This document shows positions 1-8,800 of a stretch of DNA of 64,000 nt, in pieces. The notes below the pieces were generated by a model, which saw only the letters and a program-made list of their open reading frames with translations, made no database searches and was not told where the DNA came from. Position 1 is the stretch's first letter; each line of letters opens with the position of its first letter. This DNA is from Sediminibacterium goheungense (GTDB taxonomy: Bacteria > Bacteroidota > Bacteroidia > Chitinophagales > Chitinophagaceae): NCBI RefSeq assembly GCF_004361915.1, contig NZ_SNWP01000010.1, positions 1,638,050-1,702,049 of the forward strand, written 5' to 3'. Position numbers and translations under genes: made by a program.

Positions 1-415
1 TATTTCTTTCAGGTTGAAGTGCTCCATAAATTCCTTTTTTTATATCCTGCTTAGTATATATTTTTTCCCTCAGATCAATAATAACAACTGCCACTTTTTG
101 CTGAGAAACTGCATAAATACATCTCTTGATAGCAGCAGCACTCACATATCCTTTTTGACCCGGGGATTTTATATCACCAATCAGAAGACCATTAATCCTA
201 ACATCCGGGTTTTTACTGGCATATACATCAGGTAACCAATACGATCTTAATTGTTTTTCATTTTCAGGAATGCAAGGCAATAACTGAACTTTAAAGCCAT
301 AATCAGCCAGTACCATACAAGCTGATTTGTTCATTATCAGCTCCTCTTTACCGTGTAAAGGATGTAAATGAACAAAACCTACCGACGCTGCCTTATATAT
401 TTCCTGATACGCCAT
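1..415 (-). CDS. BECR-type nuclease/toxin-like protein (CdiA C-terminal-like), 3' end missing
   Basis: The gene starts at ATG 415 and is open to the left edge, so only about 138 N-terminal residues are visible. The stretch reads HPLHGKEELIMNKSACMVL, then a GFKVQLLP segment, then NPDVRINGLLIGDIKSP, then a later VAVVIIDL strand. A substrate-like NPDxRING...(D/E)IKSP core followed by a hydrophobic strand ending in an acidic residue resembles the BECR-fold RNase domains found as CdiA C-terminal toxins and in phage or conjugative-element proteins. That family link comes from motif memory, not a search. No signal peptide is visible, so a cytoplasmic or delivered nuclease is possible. No immunity gene is visible on the 5' side; one could lie beyond the left edge. 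Confidence 0.55.
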   Translation of the reverse strand, partial: MAYQEIYKAASVGFVHLHPLHGKEELIMNKSACMVLADYGFKVQLLPCIPENEKQLRSYWLPDVYASKNPDVRINGLLIGDIKSPGQKGYVSAAAIKRCIYAVSQQKVAVVIIDLREKIYTKQDIKKGIYGALQPERN

Positions 416-565
416 AGCACACTATTTAGATAAGCTAATTTATTGTAGATCACTGCGTAGCAGACGGAGTTCTGCCTCAGACGTAGTAGACATCAAAATT
501 TTTGGTAAATACAATAAAAAGGAAGAAATTTGTAATGCATTGGGTCGCGGCCCAAAGCCTCCGCA

Positions 566-594
566 GCCCCGGTTTTCCGGGGCCTGTTTTTTTT
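566..594 (+). terminator. Strong rho-independent terminator
   Basis: A perfect 7-bp GC stem (GCCCCGG at 566-572, CCGGGGC at 577-583) closes a TTTT loop and is followed by an eight-T run at 587-594. It points to the plus strand, where no gene ends, so it may end a small RNA or act as a leader terminator for the kinase gene at 741. Confidence 0.65.
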
Positions 595-728
595 AGATGT
601 CTCTTTGATTCTAAAGAAAAGTATGCTCTCTTTCCATTTATTGCAACGCTCTTTCTGACGTTCCCGTCAACCTGACGAAGGAAGGGCCCTCACATAAATA
701 TGCTGTTTTTTATCCCCTTCGCTATCAG

Positions 729-736
729 TAAATTTG
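729..736 (+). promoter_or_regulatory. Bacteroidota -7 element TAAATTTG, predicted near-leaderless transcript
   Basis: TAAATTTG matches the TAnnTTTG consensus of the primary Bacteroidota sigma factor. It ends four bases before the GTG start at 741, so transcription would begin at or very near the start codon. A TTTG-like -33 element is not clear. Confidence 0.5.
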
Positions 737-740
737 TAGG

Positions 741-3700
741 GTGCCTCTTCGTTTATACAGCTTAGTTTTTGTTTTTTTCTTCTGTGTGGTTTTTGCATCT
801 GCACAGGAAAACTTTACGTTTACCCACCTCAATACCGATGACGGGCTGGCCAGTAACGATGTTCGCGCATTGTACCAGGATCATAAAGGGTTTATATGGA
901 TAGGCAGTGCCAATGGCTTACAACGTTTCGATGGTACCAAGTTCATCAGTTTTTCTATGGGTAATAAAAAGGGCAGTGATCCTTTACCCATTTCATTGAT
1001 TGAATTTATTGTTCCCGGAAAAAATGGAACACTATGGTTATACTTCCCTGAACTACGGGAAGTAGGTCTTTTCGATCCGGCTAAATTTATTTATAAGAAA
1101 GTAGCCATCAAACCACCCACGCCTTTACCCGGGCGTATTATGCCGAGATTGTGGAACGACAGTAAGGGAAATATTTACCTTACCATTCAACCGATTGGCA
1201 TTTTAAAATTTGATGAAAAAGAAAATGCCTTCACTGCCTCCGCTCCTTTCCGTATACCCAAGGGCTGGTTTTTTGGTATCGCATCAGCAGAAGATAAAAA
1301 AAACGGACTGCTCTGGCTTTCCTGCTCAGATAATGGGCTCGCTGCCTATGATGAAAAAACCGGAGAAACCTATACACGTTTATACAATCCCAAAAAAATA
1401 CCCCTGCTCAATAACTGGCGCGTTCAGGAAGCCTTAAGCAATATTTATATCGATAGCAAACAGCGCTATTGGTTATACAACTGGCCCGTGTATGGCGGGG
1501 GTTCTGAGATCGTACATTGCCTTGACTCAACAGGCAACCGATACCTCAAAGACACAACAGGACTCTCTTTACCAGACAATGAATACTTTGAATACCGTCA
1601 CATGATCGATTTGCCCAGATCGGGTCTCTGGGTTTTTGGTCTGAATACCTTATTCAGCTACAGCAAAAAAAACAATCGGTTTAATTATTATAAAAACGAT
1701 CCGCTCAGCAGTATTGCCATTCACTACGAAATTGCCCATCAGGTAATTGAAGACCGGGAAGGTGGTGTGTGGGTGGCTACCGATGAGGGCATTTATTTTA
1801 CTTCTCCCGGTAAAGACGGCAATGGCGTTCAGAACATGATTTTTTCGGAGGCGAAAAAAAGCCGCGACTTTACCGATATCATTGAATTACGCAATGGCGA
1901 TTACTGGCTCACCAACTGGGGACAGGGTGTACTTACCATGGATAAGTTTTTTAAACCCAAACCTTATCAGATTTTTAAAAACTTTCCGGCCAACTGGAAC
2001 TCAGCACAACGTGGTGGTGTTAACCTTACCTGGTGCATGCACGAAGAAAAGGCAACCGGTGATGTATGGATAGGATCCAATGGTGGTCTCATTACACGGT
2101 TTAACCCCGCTACCAACAAAACACAGTTTTATAATCCGCCCGAATTTCAGAACGCCACGGTTCGTTATATCACAGAAGATAAAAAAGGACGTATCTGGTT
2201 CAGTACACAAAGAGGTCGTGTCATTCGTTTCGAAAACAATCAGTTTACCGTCATCAAAGATTTCGGTACGGCCGTTATTCCAAAAATTTTCTTTGATAAA
2301 GATGGTTGGATATGGGCCGGTGTTCAGGGTACCGGACTTTTTGCCATGGAAGCCGAAGGTGGACGCATACTCCAGCAATATGTAAAAGGCAGTTCCGACA
2401 ATAGCCTCTTTGCATTGAGTGGAACAGATATTGATCAGCTGAACGATAGCATTATTGCGTATGGCGCAGGTGCACTGAATCTGGTAAACAAAAAGACAGG
2501 TAAAGTACGCATCATTGATTATATGCAGGGTCTTCCCTCCAATTCGGTTCAGCGGCTGCGGATTGACCGTGCCGGCTATTTGTGGATCGTTACCAATAAC
2601 GGATTGTGCAGGTACAACCCTTTTAATGATAATATCACACCCTACCATAAAAGAGACGGTGTGGTGTTGGGTGAAAAAACCGTAGCGGCCGATTATTTGT
2701 GCAGCGAAGGTTTTGTAATGTTTGCAGGTGGTAATGCACTGGTATTTTTTCAGCCGGAAATTTTCAGTAGTAACCAGCAACCACCGGATGTAAGCATTAC
2801 CGATTTTAAACTCAACAACGAGTTTCTGCCCATTGATTCCCTTACCGCTCAATCAGAATTAACGGTTAATTATGATCAGAACTCTTTCAGCATCTATTTC
2901 TCTTCTTTAAGTTATGTGAACCGTGATAAGCTCATCTATTATTATAAAATGAGCGGCATTGATGATCAGTGGATACGTGCCGATCGTCAGAAACTGGTGA
3001 ATTTCTCACTGCTACCTCCAGGTCATTATACTTTTCAGGTGTATTGTGAAAATATTGATGGGGTACGTTCCAAAAATATTACCAGCTTCTCCATTTTTAT
3101 CAGACCTCCATTCTGGAGAAGGTGGTGGTTTATTTCTTTGATGGTGCTGGCACTGGGTGGTTTGTTGTATTTTATTCACCGTCTGCGTATCAACAGAATC
3201 CTGGCCGTTGAAAATTTAAGGAACCGCGTGGCACGCGACCTGCATGATGATATGGGCTCTACCCTCAGTACCATCAATATCCTGAGTACCATGGCTAAGA
3301 GCAAACTCAATACAGATAATGTAAGGGCCAGTGAATACCTGGGTAAAATCAGTGATAACAGTCAGCGCATGATGGAAGCCATGGATGATATTGTATGGAG
3401 CATCAAACCCATGAACGATTCTATGCAGAAAATCACGGCACGTATGCGTGAAATTGCCACAAGTGTACTGGAAGCAAAAGATATCGACCTTCGGTTCCGC
3501 ACCGATGATTCTATTGAAGATGTAAAAATGAATATGGAAGCGCGTCGCGATTTCTTTTTACTCTTCAAGGAAGCCATTAACAATATTGCCAAATATTCCA
3601 AAGCCAGTGAAGCTTCTGTACACCTCACGGTTCATCATAAAAGAATGATGATGATCATCAAAGACAATGGTGTTGGATTCGATATTGATGCGGCTGATGG

Positions 3701-3812
3701 AAACGGGCTCGGTAATATGTATAAACGTGCCGCTTCTTTAAAAGGAAGAATACAGATACAATCTAAACCGGGTGAGGGCACGCAGATTACTTTGAATATA
3801 CCTGTTCAGTAA
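741..3812 (+). CDS. Two-component propeller sensor histidine kinase
   Basis: This 1023-residue membrane kinase is probably periplasm-sensing. A signal peptide (about residues 1-22, ending ASAQ) leads to a long chain of beta-propeller 'two-component regulator propeller' repeats, visible as recurring motifs such as GFIWIGSANG and GGVWVATDEG. A Y_Y_Y-type Ig-like domain follows (near residues 700-790), then one membrane segment near 790-812. The kinase core is of the HisKA_3 (LytS/NarL-partner) type, with the phosphoacceptor H835 in RDLHDDMGS, an N-box in KEAINNIAKYS and a G-box in GNGLGNM. There is no receiver or AraC domain, so it is not a one-piece hybrid regulator, and no cognate regulator adjoins it. 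The start is GTG; no other start gives the signal peptide. Confidence 0.88.
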   Translation: MPLRLYSLVFVFFFCVVFASAQENFTFTHLNTDDGLASNDVRALYQDHKGFIWIGSANGLQRFDGTKFISFSMGNKKGSDPLPISLIEFIVPGKNGTLWLYFPELREVGLFDPAKFIYKKVAIKPPTPLPGRIMPRLWNDSKGNIYLTIQPIGILKFDEKENAFTASAPFRIPKGWFFGIASAEDKKNGLLWLSCSDNGLAAYDEKTGETYTRLYNPKKIPLLNNWRVQEALSNIYIDSKQRYWLYNWPVYGGGSEIVHCLDSTGNRYLKDTTGLSLPDNEYFEYRHMIDLPRSGLWVFGLNTLFSYSKKNNRFNYYKNDPLSSIAIHYEIAHQVIEDREGGVWVATDEGIYFTSPGKDGNGVQNMIFSEAKKSRDFTDIIELRNGDYWLTNWGQGVLTMDKFFKPKPYQIFKNFPANWNSAQRGGVNLTWCMHEEKATGDVWIGSNGGLITRFNPATNKTQFYNPPEFQNATVRYITEDKKGRIWFSTQRGRVIRFENNQFTVIKDFGTAVIPKIFFDKDGWIWAGVQGTGLFAMEAEGGRILQQYVKGSSDNSLFALSGTDIDQLNDSIIAYGAGALNLVNKKTGKVRIIDYMQGLPSNSVQRLRIDRAGYLWIVTNNGLCRYNPFNDNITPYHKRDGVVLGEKTVAADYLCSEGFVMFAGGNALVFFQPEIFSSNQQPPDVSITDFKLNNEFLPIDSLTAQSELTVNYDQNSFSIYFSSLSYVNRDKLIYYYKMSGIDDQWIRADRQKLVNFSLLPPGHYTFQVYCENIDGVRSKNITSFSIFIRPPFWRRWWFISLMVLALGGLLYFIHRLRINRILAVENLRNRVARDLHDDMGSTLSTINILSTMAKSKLNTDNVRASEYLGKISDNSQRMMEAMDDIVWSIKPMNDSMQKITARMREIATSVLEAKDIDLRFRTDDSIEDVKMNMEARRDFFLLFKEAINNIAKYSKASEASVHLTVHHKRMMMIIKDNGVGFDIDAADGNGLGNMYKRAASLKGRIQIQSKPGEGTQITLNIPVQ

Positions 3813-3833
3813 ATAACCTTTAAGATTTTTGAG

Positions 3834-3880
3834 GAGGATTTTCACCGCGGAGAACAAGAGGGCGCGGGGGTTACGCAGGG
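3834..3880. repeat. Single arm of a CGCAGAG/GTTACGCAG-type intergenic word repeat
   Basis: The stretch TTCACCGCGGAGAACAAG continuing to GTTACGCAGGG uses the same short words as the inverted repeat between kdpB and kdpC (21380-21474). No partner arm is seen here. Confidence 0.4.
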
Positions 3881-3914
3881 TTGTTGTTTAAATAACTATA
3901 TGTTTGTAGCTCTT

Positions 3915-3922
3915 TAACTTTG
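3915..3922 (+). promoter_or_regulatory. -7 element TAACTTTG (a second, TATGTTTG, at 3899-3906)
   Basis: Two TAnnTTTG elements stand in series. The nearer one ends six bases before the TTG at 3929, which would make that message leaderless. The farther one would give a leader of roughly 15 bases. Confidence 0.45.
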
Positions 3923-3928
3923 CTTATT

Positions 3929-4552
3929 TTGAAAGGAGATTTTATTAACTATTCTTTTGGTGACCTCCCGATCCGGTTATATACACCTGATACAAACGAA
4001 TTAAAGAATGCATGGAACAGTGGTAGTCTTACCCATTTCCCTTATTGGGGTAAATGCTGGCCGGCGGCATTGGGGTTGGCTGAATTTATAACCCAATATC
4101 CCTCATTGATACGGGATAAAGAAGTTGTAGAACTGGCGGCCGGTCTGGGTTTACCATCAATGGTAGCCGCCCTGTATGCAAAAAAAGTAATCAGCTCCGA
4201 TTACCTGCCCGATCCGCTGGCATACATCAACAAATCGGCTAAAGAAAACAGCATACTGAATATTGAAACCTGCATTATTAACTGGCAGCATATACCAACA
4301 GATTTCAAAGCTGATGTTGTTCTGTTAAGCGATGTAAATTATGATCCGGATGCTTTTGATGCGTTGGATCAGTTACTCTCCTTTTTTCTGAAGCAAGGCA
4401 CTTTAATTATACTGAGCACACCGCAACGCATCATGGCAAAATCTTTTGTAGAAAAATGGCAATCCTTTCAGCTATTTCAGGAGGAGTTTGTGTATGATGA
4501 GGTGAGGGTGAGTGTATGGGTATTGAAGTCCACCCATCCTTCGTCGGGATGA
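3929..4552 (+). CDS. SAM-dependent methyltransferase, METTL/lysine-methyltransferase-like
   Basis: A cytoplasmic class I methyltransferase of about 207 residues. WPAALGLAEF precedes the glycine-rich SAM loop VVELAAGLGLPS, then an acidic end of strand 2 (VISSDYLPD) and a motif IV region (DVVLLSDVNYD). This arrangement is typical of the Methyltransf_16 / Nnt1-like group, which modifies proteins or small molecules; the substrate cannot be told from sequence. The start is taken as TTG 3929 because a TAACTTTG element sits just upstream; an in-frame TTG at 3920 would add three residues. It is the last plus-strand gene before a convergent neighbour. Confidence 0.75.
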   Translation: MKGDFINYSFGDLPIRLYTPDTNELKNAWNSGSLTHFPYWGKCWPAALGLAEFITQYPSLIRDKEVVELAAGLGLPSMVAALYAKKVISSDYLPDPLAYINKSAKENSILNIETCIINWQHIPTDFKADVVLLSDVNYDPDAFDALDQLLSFFLKQGTLIILSTPQRIMAKSFVEKWQSFQLFQEEFVYDEVRVSVWVLKSTHPSSG

Positions 4553-4555
4553 CCG

Positions 4556-4771
4556 AAATACCGAAAGTCTGTTAGTCCGGAAGATGAGTCTATACTTATG
4601 GGCCCTCCGTGTAACTCCGTGCCACACTCTGTGTAACACTGTGGTAAAAACCACAGAGGTTGTAAAATTATTTCTGTGTGGTTCTGTGTTTTCAGTGGCA
4701 ATAATAAATGTCTCAGAAAACACAGAATAGTATACTGTCTTCAGACTTCCGGACTTTCCGACTCCCGGACT
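4556..4771. repeat. Inverted-repeat filler between convergent genes
   Basis: AGTCCGGAAG (4572-4581) faces CTTCCGGACT (4746-4755), with additional GTCCGGA-type words around both arms. The interior holds nested CTCTGTGT / ACACAGAG-type words, including GTGGT-AAAA-ACCAC near 4640. The structure lies between two convergent stop codons and could act as a bidirectional terminator. Confidence 0.5.
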
Positions 4772-5770
4772 TTAAAAGAAACAAGGAATACTCCTGCGTT
4801 TATCTTTCTGACTAAAAAAGTAGATAAATGAAATTTCACTGCTACCCGTAAAACCATTGGCTTTTTTCAGATCGGAATGTGTGATATCGTAACTGATACC
4901 TACCTGATAATTCGTGGTTCTTAATCCGATGTATGGGTAGGTAGCATCTTTTGCCCTTAGCCAGGCTCCTGCATACAGGTGTGCATCTGTATCACCGATT
5001 CCCCATCCATATGCCAGCCCAAGAACAGTCTGGTTATTATTGGCCTGCTGCATAAAATTACTGCTGAAAAAAAACTGGTCCCTTTCATTCACCGGTAACG
5101 ACGCACTGGCATGAATGGTAAAGCGCCGGGCAAGCCTGCTATTCTGTGCGCTGAAAAAACTAAGTGATGGGTTTAGCAGGTGATACACCGATGCACCAAT
5201 ATTGAAGTTCTTTCCACTTTCATCTCCATAATTATATAACATACCAATATTCAAATCGGCATAGCCAATGGATCGGTTGTTGATGGTTTCGCCACTGGGT
5301 ACCGATAAATCGAATCCACTACTGGTGAACTGATTGGCAAAACTCACTTTGCTGAAATCTACCACATGCCTTGCATAGGCTGCCTGTACGCCGATACCTA
5401 CAGACTGATATCCATCTGCGTCCAGTCCTTTGTTAAACCCTGTGGATACAGCGATATAACTGTTTTTATACACGCCTGCACCTGCCTGATCGTACATGGC
5501 TTGTATACCCAGGCCCCATTTATCGTTAGCGGCCAGACTGTTTTGCAGGATACGTGTATCAAAAGAAACAGCGCCTGTCTGATACGGCGAACTGATATTG
5601 CCCCACTGGTTACGATAATTAATGGCCAGCCTGTGTGCACTATTAAAATAACCCGTTAATGCCGGATTGAATGTGAGTGGTGAACTATAGTATTGAGAAA
5701 AATAAGGATCCTGCGCCAGGGCCCTGGCGCCTGTGAGAAGGAAGAAGAGGATGAAGATATATTTTCTCAT
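4772..5770 (-). CDS. PorP/SprF family type IX secretion membrane protein
   Basis: A 332-residue outer-membrane protein. After a signal peptide (MRKYIFILFFLL...ALAQ) comes the family hallmark DPYFSQYYSSPLTFNPALTG and then a beta-rich body with alternating hydrophobic strands, ending in an aromatic residue pair. PorP/SprF proteins work with type IX secretion, often paired with one large substrate bearing a type B C-terminal sorting domain, where they serve as its surface anchor or partner. The gene directly upstream at 5853 encodes exactly such a substrate, so the pair is likely a dedicated secretion unit. The start is ATG 5770 because the signal peptide begins there; an upstream ATG at 5800 would add ten residues lying inside the intergenic repeat. 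Confidence 0.9.
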   Translation of the reverse strand: MRKYIFILFFLLTGARALAQDPYFSQYYSSPLTFNPALTGYFNSAHRLAINYRNQWGNISSPYQTGAVSFDTRILQNSLAANDKWGLGIQAMYDQAGAGVYKNSYIAVSTGFNKGLDADGYQSVGIGVQAAYARHVVDFSKVSFANQFTSSGFDLSVPSGETINNRSIGYADLNIGMLYNYGDESGKNFNIGASVYHLLNPSLSFFSAQNSRLARRFTIHASASLPVNERDQFFFSSNFMQQANNNQTVLGLAYGWGIGDTDAHLYAGAWLRAKDATYPYIGLRTTNYQVGISYDITHSDLKKANGFTGSSEISFIYFFSQKDKRRSIPCFF

Positions 5771-5780
5771 AGTTTTTTTT

Positions 5781-5848
5781 GGTGAATGGTGAGTGGTCAA
5801 TGGTCAATGATTGATAATGTATTCACCATTGACCACTCACCATTCACC
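5781..5848. repeat. Perfect 24-bp inverted repeat between the giant protein and PorP genes
   Basis: Arms 5781-5804 and 5825-5848 are exact reverse complements, built from the words GTGAATG, GTGAGTG and GTCAATG, with a 20-base spacer. The same words recur at 46391-46436. There is no T-run after it on the minus strand, so it may stabilise or attenuate the message rather than end it. Confidence 0.7.
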
Positions 5849-5852
5849 TCTT

Positions 5853-8800
5853 TTACTGCAACAACAACACGGTTCCTGTCTTACGCACCACATTGCCCTG
5901 CAGGTCCACAGCTTCGGCCATCCATGTGTAGGTGCCCATGGGTTGTTTTACGCCTAAGTAAAGACCGTTCCAGCCAGACTGTGCGCTGCTTTCTTTAGTG
6001 GTAAAAATCATAGTGCCCCAACGATTGAACACACGGAAATAATTCAGCTGCCGCATACCCACCAGTATCGGATACAAGCGATCGTTTTGTCCGTCGTTAT
6101 TGGGCGTGAAGCCCTGTGGCACATAAATATCTACCCCGGGAATCACTTTCAGCAATATGGTATCTACTGTGGTGCAACCAATATCATTGGTTATGGCCAC
6201 AGTATATTCTGTAGTGGTGTTTACGCGAATACTCGGTGTTGCTATTCTATTATTATTTACACCGGTTGCGGGCAACCACAGATAGCTGGTACCAATGGCC
6301 CTGGCGGTTACCGTTACCGGAATATCTTTTAATACATCCACATCCTTATAACGCACAGCTGGTAATGCCGACTGTACACGATAGGTAACCACACTTGTTT
6401 CATTAAAGCCGGTACATACCGGACTGGTAGCCGTTAAACGAACAGTGTAGGTACCTGAGCTGGTATAAATATGTGTGGGAGCAAACTGATTGGAGCTGCT
6501 GCCATCACCAAAATCCCATAACCAGTTAATGCCGCCGCTGGCACCGGTAACAGATGTATTGTTAAAACTGGTAGATACACCTGCACATGCATTGGTAAGC
6601 GTAAATTGTACCGTAGGTTTATTCAGCAGTTCGAGGTTAATGCTATTGGATGAAGTGGTTGAACAGCCCTGTGCCGAAATAAAACGAACGGCATAAGTAC
6701 CGGCAGCTGTAGCATTGTAGGTTGCACTATTGGCACCGGTAATCGGTTGCTGATTCAATAACCACTGGTAACTGTTGCCACCTGTTGCATTGAGCGTGAG
6801 AGAACCGTTTTCACAGATGATGTTGGTAGCAGGTGTTTGCAATACACCCTGCGGTGCTGCATTCACCTGAACTGTTACAGCACCCGAACGGAAGCAACCC
6901 GTAATAGCATCTGTGGCCCTGATATAAAACATACCCGACCCATTCAGTGCCTGCGCATTGGCAATGGGTGCTGTTAATGCGGCATTGGAGAAATAAGCAA
7001 AACTCAATCCAGCACTGCTGCCTGCGGTAATATTGGCATCGGCTAGGTTGATGGTCTGCGGTGAACAAACAGCGGCAGGGTTATTAATCACCAAAGTAGG
7101 TAATGGGTTGATGGTTACTGAGACAGGAACAATGGCACTACAACCAGATACCGGTGTTCCTTTAATATAATATACGCCTGATGTATTTACCGCATTGGCA
7201 TTGGCCAGTGTTGTGGTGGCCGCAGCATCTCTAAAATAAGTATAGCTGAGTCCGGCCGCACTACCATTGGTGATGGCAGCAGCCGTTATATCCACCGTAC
7301 CCGGTGCGCATACCGCCGCAGGTGTGTTGATCAGTATCGAAGCTTGCGGATTGATGGTTACTAGCACTGGCTGTATGGCAGCACAGTTGGTAACCGTGTT
7401 GGTACCTCGTATATAATAAGTACCGGCAATACCGATGGCAAATGGTGTGCTGAGTGTTTGTGTACCTGCCGGATTTGACCAGTAGGAATAAGTAAGTCCG
7501 GCCGTACTTCCGTTTGTAATGGCAGCAGCAGTAAGGTCAACCGTACCGGGTGCACATACAGCGGCAGGATTGGTGATGCTTACCGTTGGTAAAGCATTCA
7601 CCGTAATGGTAACCGGTGCCGATGTTGCAGCGCAGTTATTGACATCGGTAACGGTTACAGTGTAAGTACCCGAGGAAATGATATTGCTGATGTTTGCATT
7701 GGTGCTACCATTGCTCCACAAATAATTACCACCACCTGTTGCAGAGAGGTTGACAGAGTTGCCTGTGCAGAAAGTGAGTGGGCCGGAGGGATTAATATTA
7801 GCAACAGGCAAAGATTGTATTGTTTTCATAGCTGTTACAGTAGCTGTACAATTATTGGCATCTGTAACTGAATAAGAAACAGTTGCTGCTCCTGCAGACT
7901 GACCTGTTAAAACTCCTGTTCCATTAATAGTGGCATTGGCATTATTTACAGACCAAATACCGCCCCCGGTTGCATTCGAAAGATTAATCGTTGAACCAAT
8001 ACAAACAGCATTCGAGCCGCTGATTGCTGCAACTACAGGAAGAGCGTTTATTGTCTTAACTGATGTTACGGTTGTCGTACAATTATTGGCATCTGTAACT
8101 GAATAAGAAACAGTTGCTGCTCCTGCAGACTGACCTGTTAAAACTCCTGTTCCATTAATAGTGGCATTGGCATTATTTACAGACCAAATACCGCCCCCGG
8201 TTGCATTCGAAAGATTAATCGTTGAACCAATACAAACAGCATTCGAGCCGCTGATTGCTGCAACTACAGGAAGAGCGTTTATTGTCTTAACTGATGTTAC
8301 GGTTGTCGTACAATTATTGGCATCTGTAACTGAATAAGAAACAGTTGCTGCTCCTGCAGACTGACCTGTTAAAACTCCTGTTCCATTAATAGTGGCATTG
8401 GCATTATTTACAGACCAAATACCGCCTCCGGTTGCATTCGAAAGATTAATCGTTGAGCCCACGCAGACTGTTGTTGCTCCTGTTATTGTATTAATTATTG
8501 GCAAAGCATTTACTAGTACTGTTGTACTCGTAAAGTTGGTACAGCCATTCCCATCTGTGACAGTATAACTAACATTGACCGTTCCGGCTGATTGACCAGT
8601 CAGTGTTCCGCTTACGTTAATACCTGCATTTGCATTATTGACCGACCATACACCCGACGCTGTTGTACTTGTTAGGTTAAGCGTTGAACCAACACAAACA
8701 GGGCTCACTCCTGTAATTGCATTCACCGTTGGTAATGCATTCACTGTTACTGTTGTCGTTGTCAAATTTGTACAGCTATTCCCATCCGTGACAGTATAAC

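Larger units (their letters stand above)
416..740. other. Non-coding gap with an orphan terminator and short repeat words
   Basis: No credible gene lies here. The gap separates two divergent genes and holds a strong rho-independent terminator at 566-594 that no plus-strand gene feeds. The stretch around 670-690 contains the word CCTGACGAAGGAAGGG, which recurs at 21424-21439 between kdpC and kdpB. A short transcript ending at 594 is possible but no convincing promoter was found for it. Confidence 0.5.

Noticed and set aside
541..594. tRNA or tmRNA 3' end
   Set aside because: The stretch has GC-rich pairing but no cloverleaf arms, T-loop GTTCGA or CCA context; it is a terminator.
2001..2852. 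Long minus-strand open frame inside the sensor kinase gene
   Set aside because: It lies wholly antisense to a strong kinase frame and shows no domain or signal.
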